Shown here: positions 1 through 6,307 of the stretch, one piece after another
Position numbering within the stretch: position 1 is the first letter of the stretch
Layout of the letters: each line of letters begins with the position of its first letter
NCBI GenBank assembly: GCA_005880075.1
Contig: VBJT01000168.1
Location: 1-8,413, forward strand
Source: Chloroflexota bacterium
GTDB taxonomy: Bacteria > Chloroflexota > Dehalococcoidia > SM23-28-2 > RBG-16-64-32
Direction of reading: 5' to 3'
DNA: 8,413 bases
Notes under the pieces: generated by a model
The model's database searches: none
What the model was told of the DNA's origin: nothing
The model's input: the letters and a program-made list of their open reading frames with translations, nothing else
Translations under genes and position numbers: made by a program

Positions 1-901
1 CCTGGTTCAGCGTCTTGATTGGCCCGAACTTTGAGCGGATGTGAAAGCGGAAGCCCATCATCGGAACGATGAAAGCGCTCACGGACGACGTAAAGATCCA
101 ACCTCCGAGGCCCATCGCCTGCAGCGCCAGGTACATGTTCTGGAGCATGATTGCCTGCTCGGTGCCCGGGATGATCATCTGCATCGAGCTCTCGAGGCCG
201 GAGAGCGGATAACCGCGCGAGCGATCAAGGTAGCCTTTGTCGGCCCACTCCTTTAGGGGCTCGGCGTTGCCGTTTAGGTCGTCGTAGACGTAGTAGGAGT
301 TTGGCTCGTCCATGAGGAGCATCAGCACGTTGATGTACTCCCAGGTGACGTCGCTGATCGGCATGAAGAGCGTGCTACCGGGCTGGTTGACGTTCCACCA
401 GTTAAGCCGCCCGTTACCAATCTGCACGGTATTCGCGCGGAAGGCCTGGACGATCTTTTCGCGATCGTCGAGCGACTCAAACTCCTGCATCGCGGATGCG
501 TGCTTCTCGCGGAGCTTCACCATGTAGGTGCCCTCATCGTTCGTATAGAAGAGCTCTGTGCCGTGCGAGCCGCAGGCGCTCGCGTACACGCGGCCGACGA
601 ACTGGAGCATGGTGTTGCCGCACCAGTTGCTGCCTGCCTGGTCGTTGAACGGCAGGTCCGCGAGGTTTACGCCGCTGATGCCCGTGCCCGCCATCACCAA
701 CATCGCTTCCTCGATCTCGTCCAGCGGCACGGGCTCCTTCGTAGACTTGAACGGAGCGAGGTCTCCCGGCATTTCGGCGCCGAGGGGGAAACGGCGGGCC
801 CGGCGCTGGAAGATCGCGTCGAAGAGGGGGTAATTCCACGCGCGCTGAGCCGGCTCGATAGACACGACGGGTTCGGTCACAGGCATTCTTGTGAGAACCA
901 T
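1..901 (-). CDS. uncharacterised protein with nitroreductase-like features (3' end beyond the window)
   Basis: An open frame reads leftward from an ATG at 901-899 to the window edge, giving 300 codons with no stop. The start is supported by a Shine-Dalgarno GGAGGTG (plus-strand 908-914) six bases upstream and by a candidate promoter further out. I do not recognise a specific family. Two stretches resemble the nitroreductase (FMN-dependent) fold. Near the N-terminus, IFQRRARRF (about residues 30-38) is followed by a PVPLDEIEEAMLVMAGTG helix (about 57-74), like the R-R-S-x-R-x-F and 'eiL-aA' pattern. Late in the visible part, QAIMLQNMYLALQAMGLGGW resembles the 'QN-lLaA-alGLG' helix. Between them lie two cysteines, in NWCGNT and ASACGSHG, and a long aromatic-rich section. 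No signal peptide is evident. It is transcribed divergently from the M50 protease gene. The coding frame is secure; the fold assignment is inference and the substrate is unknown. Confidence 0.75.
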   Translation of the reverse strand, partial: MVLTRMPVTEPVVSIEPAQRAWNYPLFDAIFQRRARRFPLGAEMPGDLAPFKSTKEPVPLDEIEEAMLVMAGTGISGVNLADLPFNDQAGSNWCGNTMLQFVGRVYASACGSHGTELFYTNDEGTYMVKLREKHASAMQEFESLDDREKIVQAFRANTVQIGNGRLNWWNVNQPGSTLFMPISDVTWEYINVLMLLMDEPNSYYVYDDLNGNAEPLKEWADKGYLDRSRGYPLSGLESSMQMIIPGTEQAIMLQNMYLALQAMGLGGWIFTSSVSAFIVPMMGFRFHIRSKFGPIKTLNQ

Positions 902-938
902 TGGGAGCACCTCCGTAATTCGAGAGATTCGCGAACCG

Positions 939-967
939 ATTATACGTCAGGCAGGGCGCCCTCGAAA
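939..967 (-). promoter_or_regulatory. candidate sigma-70-type promoter for the minus-strand gene
   Basis: On the minus strand a perfect TATAAT (plus 939-944) sits 17 nt downstream of TTTCGA (plus 962-967, three of six matches to TTGACA). Transcription would start near 932, giving a leader of about 30 nt that contains the GGAGGTG ribosome binding site. The weak -35 is the main doubt. Confidence 0.5.
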
Positions 968-1002
968 GGACAGCGCGCGGAAGGTGCGAGGGAGACCCGT
1001 GC

Positions 1003-1008
1003 TATCAT
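1003..1008 (+). promoter_or_regulatory. possible -10 element giving a near-leaderless M50 transcript
   Basis: TATCAT (five of six matches to TATAAT) lies 10 nt before the ATG at 1019. A start about 7 nt downstream of it would leave only a few untranslated bases. This fits the absence of a Shine-Dalgarno before that ATG. No convincing -35 is present at the right distance, so the call is weak. Confidence 0.2.
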
Positions 1009-1018
1009 TTACGAGCGA

Positions 1019-1747
1019 ATGATCTTTATCTTCCTCGACTTCCTCTCGATCAACTTCTTCGCAGCAGTCGTTTTCGTCGGGGCAATCATCACCGCGTTGG
1101 TCCTCGGCATCTCATTTCACGAGTTCTCGCACGCTCTCGTAGCTGACCGGCTCGGCGATGGCCTGCCGAGAAGAATGGGGCGTCTCACCTTGAATCCTCT
1201 GGCACACCTGGAGCCCGTCGGGACGCTGCTTATGCTGATGGTTGGCTTCGGCTGGGGCCGACCCGTGCCGGTAAACCCCAACGCGACGCGGAACCCAAAG
1301 GCGGCGCTGGGTTTCACCGCCGCTGCCGGGCCGCTTTCAAACTTCGTTGTTGCGGCGGTCGCCGGTCTGCCGATGAAACTGGACCTCGTGGAATGGGTGT
1401 CCCCATTCGATAAGGTCAGGGCAGAAATCCTTGCGCTCAATGGGTGGACGGCCGGCGAATACCTTAGCGTCTATCTGAGCGCGATAGTCCTCTTCAGTCT
1501 TATTCTCGGAGTCTTCAACCTCATTCCGATCGCACCGCTGGACGGGTTCAAGGTGGCGGTGGGTTTCTTGCCGCGCGACCTGTCTCTTTCCTTCGCACGC
1601 CTCGAACCCTATGGTCCAATCATCCTGATAACGCTCTTCCTCCTGCCGTTCTTCACGGGGACGTTTCTCCTCTTCGAGATTATGTCGCCGGTCATAAGGG
1701 TGCTCGCACGGTTGTTTGCCGGGACAACGGGCGACCCCTTTGTTTGA
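1019..1747 (+). CDS. site-2-type membrane metalloprotease (peptidase M50 family)
   Basis: The 242-residue integral membrane protein carries the full M50 signature. The zinc motif HEFSH (H34, E35, H38) sits at the end of the first hydrophobic helix (about 13-33). GRLTLNPLAHLEPVGTL (54-70) and GWGRPVPVNP (78-87) follow. The third zinc-ligand region is N167-LIPIAPLD-G176, with D175 in the usual N-P-x-P-x-L-D-G position. Further hydrophobic segments lie at about 95-117, 150-170 and 195-220. Family members cleave substrates inside or next to the membrane; the substrate here cannot be told. The frame stays open upstream to 500, but that part is antisense to the minus-strand gene, has no M50 similarity and starts far too early. 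The ATG at 1019 puts the first membrane helix directly at the N-terminus, so I chose it. There is no clear ribosome binding site. The 3' end overlaps the HD-domain gene. Confidence 0.88.
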   Translation: MIFIFLDFLSINFFAAVVFVGAIITALVLGISFHEFSHALVADRLGDGLPRRMGRLTLNPLAHLEPVGTLLMLMVGFGWGRPVPVNPNATRNPKAALGFTAAAGPLSNFVVAAVAGLPMKLDLVEWVSPFDKVRAEILALNGWTAGEYLSVYLSAIVLFSLILGVFNLIPIAPLDGFKVAVGFLPRDLSLSFARLEPYGPIILITLFLLPFFTGTFLLFEIMSPVIRVLARLFAGTTGDPFV

Positions 1748-2240
1748 GCGACCGGCCTACCGAACGCGGCAGCTGATCGGCGCTCTCAAGCCGAGAATCG
1801 ACAGGAGCGAGCGATCAGACGCCGAGCAACTGCTCGGTCCCAAGTTATCGCCCCTCTTTGAGTCGATGAGCAAGCGGGACCAGCGGCACAGTTTGGACGT
1901 ATATTGGACGCTCAAAGACCAAGGCCACACAGACCGCGATTTGCTGGTCGCGTCGCTTCTGCACGACTCCGGGAAAGCACCACTGGCGGGAGTTAAGGTG
2001 AGGCTATGGCACCGGATCGCGTATGTTTTGCTGGAAACCGGCGCGCCGTGGGCCTTGCGCAGGTTAGCGAGAGGGCGCAGCGGGCTGGCGGCGCTGAGTC
2101 AGCACGCCGAACGTGGCGCCCTGGTAGCCGAGGCGCTCGGCGCCCCGATTGCCGTCGTGGAACTCATCCGCGGACACGAAGACATCGATATGCCCGACGA
2201 GCGTCAACGCCTGCTCCGTATGGCCGACGATTCCTGCTGA
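1716..2240 (+). CDS. small HD-domain protein (putative metal-dependent phosphohydrolase)
   Basis: The 174-residue protein has the ordered residues of an HD domain: H58 in RHSLDV, H83-D84 in LLHDSGK, H130 in SQHAERG, H154 in RGHED, and a late Asp pair (D171/D172) in RMADD. HD-domain proteins usually hydrolyse phosphomonoesters or phosphodiesters of nucleotides using divalent metal; the substrate here is not evident. The sequence between H84 and H130 (VRLWHRIAYVLL) may be a semi-hydrophobic helix. The layout (R-Q-L-x-x-A-L-x-P, then RHSLDVY, then LLHDSGK) resembles small HD/HDIG proteins I associate with Chloroflexota. The start is uncertain. Only TTG codons are available before the HD core: 1716 (32-nt overlap with the M50 gene) or 1740 (8-nt overlap, starting at residue 9). 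Neither has a strong Shine-Dalgarno. Either overlap implies translational coupling to the protease. Confidence 0.8.
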   Translation: MPGQRATPLFERPAYRTRQLIGALKPRIDRSERSDAEQLLGPKLSPLFESMSKRDQRHSLDVYWTLKDQGHTDRDLLVASLLHDSGKAPLAGVKVRLWHRIAYVLLETGAPWALRRLARGRSGLAALSQHAERGALVAEALGAPIAVVELIRGHEDIDMPDERQRLLRMADDSC

Positions 2241-2311
2241 TCGGACGCTAGCGAAGACCGCATGTCTTAAATTGTAAGCACATAGACAGCCTGATAAGCT
2301 CGTAATGCGAG

Positions 2312-3466
2312 ATGGACAGATCTAACGGCAAGAAGCGCATCACCATCATCGGCACCGGCCTGATTGGCGGGTCGCTGGGAATGGCGCTTAAGGGCGCCCG
2401 GCTACCGGGCCTCGAGGTCATAGGCCACGATCGGGATCGGGCTAACGCGACGCAAGCCGAGAAGTCCGGAGCGATCGATCGCACGGAGCACAACCTGCCC
2501 CGAGCTGTCTCCGGAGCGGGTATGGTTATCATTGCCGTTCCCGTTCTTAGCGTGCGCGAGGTAATGCAGCAAATGGCTCCTGATCTCGCTGAGGGGACGG
2601 TCGTCACCGACACAACGAGCACCAAGGCCCACGTTATGCGTTGGGCAAAGGAGGCGTTGCCCGAATACGTTAACTTCGTCGGCGGCCATCCTATGGCTGG
2701 CAAAGAAACGGCCGGCATCGCGTCTGCCGAGGCCTCGCTGTTTCGAGGGAAGGCGTACTGCATCTGCCCCGCCGTCGATGCTTCCGACACAGCCGTGAAG
2801 ACGGTCCTTGGGCTCGTACGGCTTGCCGGCTCGGAGCCCCTTTTTGTCGATCCTGAAGAGCACGACATCTACGCCGGCGCCGTAAGCCACCTGCCACTGA
2901 TGATGTCGACTGCCCTCTTCTCGATGCTGCGTTCGAGTCCCGCCTGGAACGACATGGGAATGATGGCCTCGTCCGGCTTCAGCGATGTCACGCGCCTGGC
3001 GGCGAGCGACCCTGCGATGAGCCACGGCATTTGGGCAACCAACCGCGATGCTTTGATCCACTGGTTGGAGCGGATGGCGGAGGAACTTCGACGCTACCGG
3101 GACATGCTCAAGGACGCGCAAGATGAGGTCCTCCTGGAGACGTTCCTTAAAGCCCAGATAGAGCGCGAGGCTTTTCAGCGCCAGCCTCCCCGCAGGCAGA
3201 TGGAAACGGCCACAGCCAAGGTGGACTCCGGCCAGGCGCTCCTGAGCATGCTCGTGGGTGGAGCGCTGGCCAAGAATATTCAGCGAGCAAAGCAGCTGCC
3301 GGAGCTGATGCGCCAAACGCAAGAAGCCGGGGAGAAGGACGGCAAACGCCGGCCGACTCTCGCTGAGCGAATCGCTGAGGACGTGCGGCGGGACCTGGAG
3401 AAGCTGGAGCAGAAGCGGGCCGAGAAGCAGATAGAGACGGAAGACAAGCCCGATAATGAGACTTAA
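2312..3466 (+). CDS. tyrA: prephenate dehydrogenase (TyrA family) with long charged C-terminal extension
   Basis: This is the NAD-dependent oxidative decarboxylase of tyrosine synthesis (prephenate to 4-hydroxyphenylpyruvate, or possibly arogenate to Tyr). The Rossmann motif GTGLIGGSLG is at residues 14-23. D40 ends the second strand (VIGHD), which favours NAD over NADP. TTSTKA (101-106), GGHPMAGKE (124-132, catalytic His126) and VSHLPLMM (191-198) are typical of the family. The helical dimerisation domain runs to about 290. The remaining ~95 residues are unusual: a short hydrophobic stretch (ALLSMLVGGALA, about 309-320), then a highly charged region likely to be coiled coil (about 348-375). 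There is no recognisable ACT domain. The ATG at 2312 gives the expected N-terminus just before the Rossmann fold, though its ribosome binding site is poor. It is separated by 71 nt from the HD gene and by 5 nt from aroA, so it probably heads the aroA operon. Confidence 0.9.
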   Translation: MDRSNGKKRITIIGTGLIGGSLGMALKGARLPGLEVIGHDRDRANATQAEKSGAIDRTEHNLPRAVSGAGMVIIAVPVLSVREVMQQMAPDLAEGTVVTDTTSTKAHVMRWAKEALPEYVNFVGGHPMAGKETAGIASAEASLFRGKAYCICPAVDASDTAVKTVLGLVRLAGSEPLFVDPEEHDIYAGAVSHLPLMMSTALFSMLRSSPAWNDMGMMASSGFSDVTRLAASDPAMSHGIWATNRDALIHWLERMAEELRRYRDMLKDAQDEVLLETFLKAQIEREAFQRQPPRRQMETATAKVDSGQALLSMLVGGALAKNIQRAKQLPELMRQTQEAGEKDGKRRPTLAERIAEDVRRDLEKLEQKRAEKQIETEDKPDNET

Positions 3467-3471
3467 CCGCA

Positions 3472-4727
3472 ATGCAGCAGACCGTCACGACCGCGAAGGC
3501 TTTCCGCGGAACCATAGGCGTCTCCGCCAATAAATCGATTTCACACCGAGCGGTAATCCTAAACGCTATCGCTCAGGGCGAAGCGATCATCGAAGACTTC
3601 CAGCGCGGGGCCGATTGCCTGGCAACAATCAGTTGCCTGCGCCGGCTTGGCGGTTCATTCCGGTGGCGCGGCGAGTCCGAACTCGCCGTCAAGGGCTTGG
3701 GCAGCCGGGGTCTCCACGAGCCCGCGTCGGTGCTCGACGCCCGGAACTCAGGCACTACCATACGCCTGCTGGCGGGCCTCCTCTCGGCGCAACCGTTTCT
3801 ATCGGTGATCTCCGGTGATGCCTCGCTCAACCGCCGCCCGATGGCAAGGATCGTTGAACCACTAAACAAGATGGGGGCAGACGTTACCGGACGCGATGGC
3901 GGACGGCTCCCTCCCCTCGTCATACGAGGTAGGCCGCTGCGCGGCATTCGCTATCGGATGCCCGCCGCTTCCGCTCAGGTAAAGTCTGCCCTACTCCTCG
4001 CCGGCCTTTACGCTGAAGGGGAAACGGTCATTGAGGAGCCAGCGCCAACCCGCGATCACACCGAGCGGATGCTTGCGAAGATGGGTGCGGATATGCAGTT
4101 CGGCGAAGGGCCGGTCCTCCGAATTCGTCCGCTCACGCGGGAACTCACGGCGATATCGCTGCGGGTGCCCGGGGATATTTCCTCGGCTGCACCTTGGCTC
4201 GTTCTCGCGGCGGCTCATCCGGAGGCGGAAATTCAGATCACCGGCGTGGGCGTAAACCCGACCCGCACCGGCATCCTCGACTGCTTGACTGCGATGGGGG
4301 CTGACATTCGGCTAGAAGAGGAGCAGTTCTGGGGAGGAGAACCTGTCGCCAATATATCCGTCCGTTCATCGCAGCTATCGATGAACTACCGCTGTTAGCC
4401 GTCGCCGGTTGCTTCGCACATGGCGAGACCGTCATCAAGGATGCAGCGGAGCTTGCCGTGAAGGAATCAAACCGCATTCGAACGACTGTCGAAGGTCTAC
4501 GGGCGCTGGGGGCCAATCTGGAAGAAAAGGGGGACGGTTTCCGCCTCTGGGGCCCGCAAAAGCTACGGGGTGCTGTGGTATCTTCGCATGGCGACCATCG
4601 GTTGGCCATGATGTTGGCAGTCGCGGGATCGCTGTCAGAGGGAGAGACTGTGGTCCGCCAGGCGGAGAGCGTTTCGGTATCCTATCCACGCTTTTGGCTG
4701 GATTTCGAGAAACTCTGCCGGGGATAA
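3472..4727 (+). pseudogene. aroA: EPSP synthase (3-phosphoshikimate 1-carboxyvinyltransferase), frame-shifted with a ~40-nt gap
   Basis: The enzyme joins PEP to shikimate-3-phosphate, the step before chorismate. The first frame (3472-4398) runs from SANKSISHR (K21, R26) through NSGTTIR (92-98), SLNRRPM (118-124) and ASAQVKSALLLAGL (166-179) to EPVANISVRSSQL. It then enters an unrelated tail and stops. The second frame picks up as IDELPLLAVAG (from 4377). It continues with the active-site motifs VKESNRI and SHGDHRLAM, ending ESVSVSYPRF near the stop at 4725-4727. Both halves are well conserved. In the family about 13 residues (roughly L-x-G-x-x-I-G-G-x-x-I-P-x-x) separate VRSSxL from IDELP. 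Here they are absent, and a 40-nt loss would also explain the frame change. KESNR instead of KESDR occurs in other bacteria (I recall it from Staphylococcus). The alternatives are a real inactivating deletion or an assembly error; for an essential-pathway gene with no other decay, an error is quite possible. Confidence 0.85.
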
Positions 4728-4756
4728 GACCAAGACGGACGAAACGATGATGATGA

Positions 4757-4762
4757 AGGAGG
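4757..4762 (+). promoter_or_regulatory. strong Shine-Dalgarno fixing the GTG start of the first remA-like gene
   Basis: AGGAGG lies inside the longer purine run AAGGAGGAGAGG (4756-4767), 7 nt before GTG 4770. A second in-frame GTG at 4773 would be 10 nt away, so 4770 is the better start. This is the strongest ribosome binding site in the tyrA-gmk run and suggests independent, efficient initiation of the remA-like genes. Confidence 0.65.
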
Positions 4763-4769
4763 AGAGGTA

Positions 4770-5066
4770 GTGGTGGAGCCTCAGAATCACGCGAGCGAGC
4801 TAGTGCATGTGGGTTTCGGTCATTTCCTCGCAGTCGATAAGATTCTGGCACTCGCCAATATGAGCAAAGGGACCGCACCCATCCAGCGGCTCGTCCGCGA
4901 CGCCAAGAAACGAGGCAACATTGTCGATATGACGACGGGACGCAAGACAAAAACTGCTGTGATCACGCAGTCCGGCCACATCGTCCTCCTGGCGATCACC
5001 CCGGAGGCAGTCGCCGGTCGCGTCAGCGGAAAGACTGCCCGCCAATCCCTCGCAGGCGGTGAGTAG
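4770..5066 (+). CDS. remA: RemA family protein (DUF370), first of a tandem pair
   Basis: The 98-residue protein matches RemA, a small DNA-binding regulator that activates biofilm-matrix genes in Bacillus subtilis. It shows VGFGHFLAVDKILAL (about 14-28), APIQRLVRDAKKRG (36-49), IVDMTTGRKTKTAVI (51-65) and HIVLLAITPEAVAGR (70-84). These match the Bacillus pattern of IGFGN, SAPIKRMI-DA, D-T-GRRT-AV and HVILSAV-PETVA. The GR-K-T-K segment keeps the basic character of the family's DNA-contacting surface. It has a ten-residue N-terminal lead-in absent from its neighbour. RemA is typically encoded just before gmk in Firmicutes, and that linkage is kept here with a second copy in between. The target genes in this organism are unknown. 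The stop overlaps the next gene's GTG by one base (TAGTG). Confidence 0.85.
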   Translation: MVEPQNHASELVHVGFGHFLAVDKILALANMSKGTAPIQRLVRDAKKRGNIVDMTTGRKTKTAVITQSGHIVLLAITPEAVAGRVSGKTARQSLAGGE

Positions 5067-5344
5067 TGGCGATCAAACTGGCACAAGTGGGGTTCGGTAG
5101 CTTTCTTTCGCTTGAGCACGCCCGCCGCGTGCTAACCCCGCAGTCCGCCAGGGTACAAAAGCTGGTGCGAGAGCAGAAGGCCAACGGCGCAGTAATTGAC
5201 CTGACGAACGGCCGGCGGACTACGGCCGTAATACCGTTGGACAACGGCCAGTTCGTCCTCGTCGCTGCTCAGCCCAAAAAATTGAGAGCAGAAGGCCTTT
5301 TGATCGACCTGGCAGACTTCCGGCGCAGCCTATCGGCGAGGTGA
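5066..5344 (+). CDS. second RemA-like (DUF370) protein, diverged paralogue
   Basis: The 92-residue protein is a clear but diverged paralogue of the gene just upstream. It shares VGFGSFLSL (8-16), VQKLVREQKANG (30-41), VIDLTNGRRTTAVI (43-56) and FVLVAAQP (63-70). It keeps the canonical GRRT basic motif. Relative to the first copy it lacks two residues in the first helix-loop and one after GRRT. It also ends in a different tail (LLIDLADFRRSLSAR). The GTG start at 5066 overlaps the previous stop by one base. Its own stop overlaps the gmk start as GTGA, so all three genes are translationally coupled. RemA proteins form ring-shaped oligomers; whether these two form mixed rings or bind different sites is open. 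I give no symbol because only the first copy is the obvious remA counterpart. Confidence 0.8.
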   Translation: MAIKLAQVGFGSFLSLEHARRVLTPQSARVQKLVREQKANGAVIDLTNGRRTTAVIPLDNGQFVLVAAQPKKLRAEGLLIDLADFRRSLSAR

Positions 5345-5937
5345 CGAAGGCGCAAGATCCCCTGCTCGTCGTCTTGACCGGGCCTTCAGGAGCGGGAAAG
5401 GACTCCGTCCTGGCCCGACTTAAAGCCCAAGATCCTTCGTCGTATGTCGTCGCTAACGTCACAACACGCCCGCCGCGTGCCGGCGAGCAAGAGGGCGTCG
5501 ACTACCATTTCGTGTCAAACGCGGAGTTCGAGCGCCTTCGCCGGGATGGTGAATTGCTGGAACACGCCGTCGTTTACGGTCAGGATAAAGGCGTCCCACG
5601 TGCGCCGATCCGTCACGCGCTGGTCAGTGGGCGAGACGTCCTTCTCCGCACCGACGTCCAAGGAGCCCGCACCATCAAGCGACTGGTCCCCGGCGCCACC
5701 ACGATATTCGTGTCGGCACCGTCCGAAGCCGAACTGCGAAGGCGCGTCCGCGAGCGCGGTTCTGACACGCAGGAGCAGGTCACAGTGCGCGAGGAGACGG
5801 CAACGCAAGAAATGGCGTCCGCCGCCGAGTTCGATTATCGCGTGGTCAACGACAGTCTCGAAGAATGCGCGAACGAAATTCGGCGGATCATGTCCGAGGA
5901 GCGCTCCCGGCCGGATCGAAACGAGATAGTCGTCTAG
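5341..5937 (+). CDS. gmk: guanylate kinase
   Basis: This enzyme phosphorylates GMP to GDP with ATP, in the cytoplasm. The 198-residue length is typical. The P-loop GPSGAGKDS is at residues 14-22. The GMP-binding segment TTRPPRAGEQEGVDYHF is at 41-57. Also present are E74 in LLEHAVVYG, DVQGA (105-109), an Arg-rich lid (RRRVRERG, 133-140) and the late EFDYRVVND (163-171). The usual Y-G-T after the V-x-G-N-x motif reads KGV (K83), giving VYGQDKGVP. Similar VYG-x-x-KG-x-P forms occur in Gmk proteins of Chloroflexota and plant organelles, as I recall, so this looks like a subfamily trait rather than loss of function. The start is GTG 5341, overlapping the upstream stop by 4 nt. There is no strong terminator after it; the next transcription unit has its own promoter. 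Confidence 0.93.
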   Translation: MTKAQDPLLVVLTGPSGAGKDSVLARLKAQDPSSYVVANVTTRPPRAGEQEGVDYHFVSNAEFERLRRDGELLEHAVVYGQDKGVPRAPIRHALVSGRDVLLRTDVQGARTIKRLVPGATTIFVSAPSEAELRRRVRERGSDTQEQVTVREETATQEMASAAEFDYRVVNDSLEECANEIRRIMSEERSRPDRNEIVV

Positions 5938-5990
5938 CCCGAGGCGCTGCGCACGGACGACAGGCAGCCGATTCATCTGCCAATCTTTGA

Positions 5991-6019
5991 TTGACGGATG
6001 GCATACCGCCTGTTACACT
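5991..6019 (+). promoter_or_regulatory. sigma-70-type promoter of the T-box/trpS-trpE unit
   Basis: TTGACG (5991-5996, five of six matches to TTGACA) is separated by 17 nt from TACACT (6014-6019, four of six). TGT immediately before the -10 makes it an extended -10. The predicted start is near 6026, about 17 nt before the base of T-box Stem I. Position and quality both fit the leader that follows. Confidence 0.7.
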
Positions 6020-6277
6020 CCCCATCACAAACGAACAGGCAGCGGCTGAGAACGGGAATAGTAGCCCGCGAGGCGAGGCTAAGAGAGCCGGGAGGAGGTG
6101 AGAACCCGGCGCTGGCGCAGCAGGTGAATGGGCCCGGGAGCCGCCCGCCGAACATCGCACGAGAATTGATCAGTAGGCGCGGCCGGAGAGGGCACCGTTA
6201 CAGGCCCAGGGCATCCTCCGAGAAGTCGAATTCTATCGGGGGCGTGCCTGGAAAAGATGTCGCTTCTGGCGACAATT

Positions 6278-6307
6278 AGGGTGGCACCGCGAGAACCCCT
6301 CGCCCCT
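6278..6307 (+). promoter_or_regulatory. T-box motif and antiterminator hairpin
   Basis: AGGGTGGCACCGCG (6278-6291) matches the T-box consensus AGGGTGGNACCGCG. AGGG (6278-6281) can pair with CCCT (6304-6307). GCGAG (6289-6293) can pair with CTCGC (6299-6303). Together they leave the seven-base bulge TGGCACC that captures the tRNA NCCA end. The variable base is C, which pairs with discriminator G73, the base found on bacterial tRNA-Trp. This helix uses bases that the terminator also needs, so the two structures exclude each other. Confidence 0.88.

Noticed and set aside
500..1018. In-frame upstream extension of the M50 protease (frame open back to 500)
   Set aside because: It is antisense to the minus-strand coding region, has no membrane or M50 character, and would put a long arginine/histidine-rich tract before the first membrane helix. 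The ATG at 1019 gives a normal M50 N-terminus.
2254..2300. Hairpin AAGAC...GTCTT and a TTGTAA/TAAGCT promoter-like pair before tyrA
   Set aside because: The stem is five base pairs without a T-run. The promoter pair matches consensus poorly in the -10, so neither rises above chance.
2402..3472. Long minus-strand open frame (356 codons) opposite tyrA
   Set aside because: It is the antisense shadow of a well-recognised tyrA; it lacks recognisable motifs and is low-complexity and Leu/Arg/His-rich.
4458..4727. Separate small gene starting at GTG 4458
   Set aside because: Its product is the C-terminal part of EPSP synthase, and the same frame carries family sequence further upstream (from 4377). 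It is a fragment of aroA, not an independent gene.
5117..5480. Exact 16-nt direct repeat CACGCCCGCCGCGTGC at 5117-5132 and 5465-5480
   Set aside because: Both copies are inside coding sequence in different frames (HARRV in the RemA-like protein, TRPPRA in Gmk). A GC-rich Arg/Pro/Ala codon coincidence is the simplest explanation.
5963..5990. Possible terminator after gmk (GGCAG...CTGCC)
   Set aside because: It is only a five-base stem with a nine-base loop, followed by a short broken T-run, and is too weak to call.
5998..6279. Open frame of 93 codons in the trpS leader
   Set aside because: It lies wholly within the T-box RNA, whose paired segments explain the sequence, and it shows no protein-family character.
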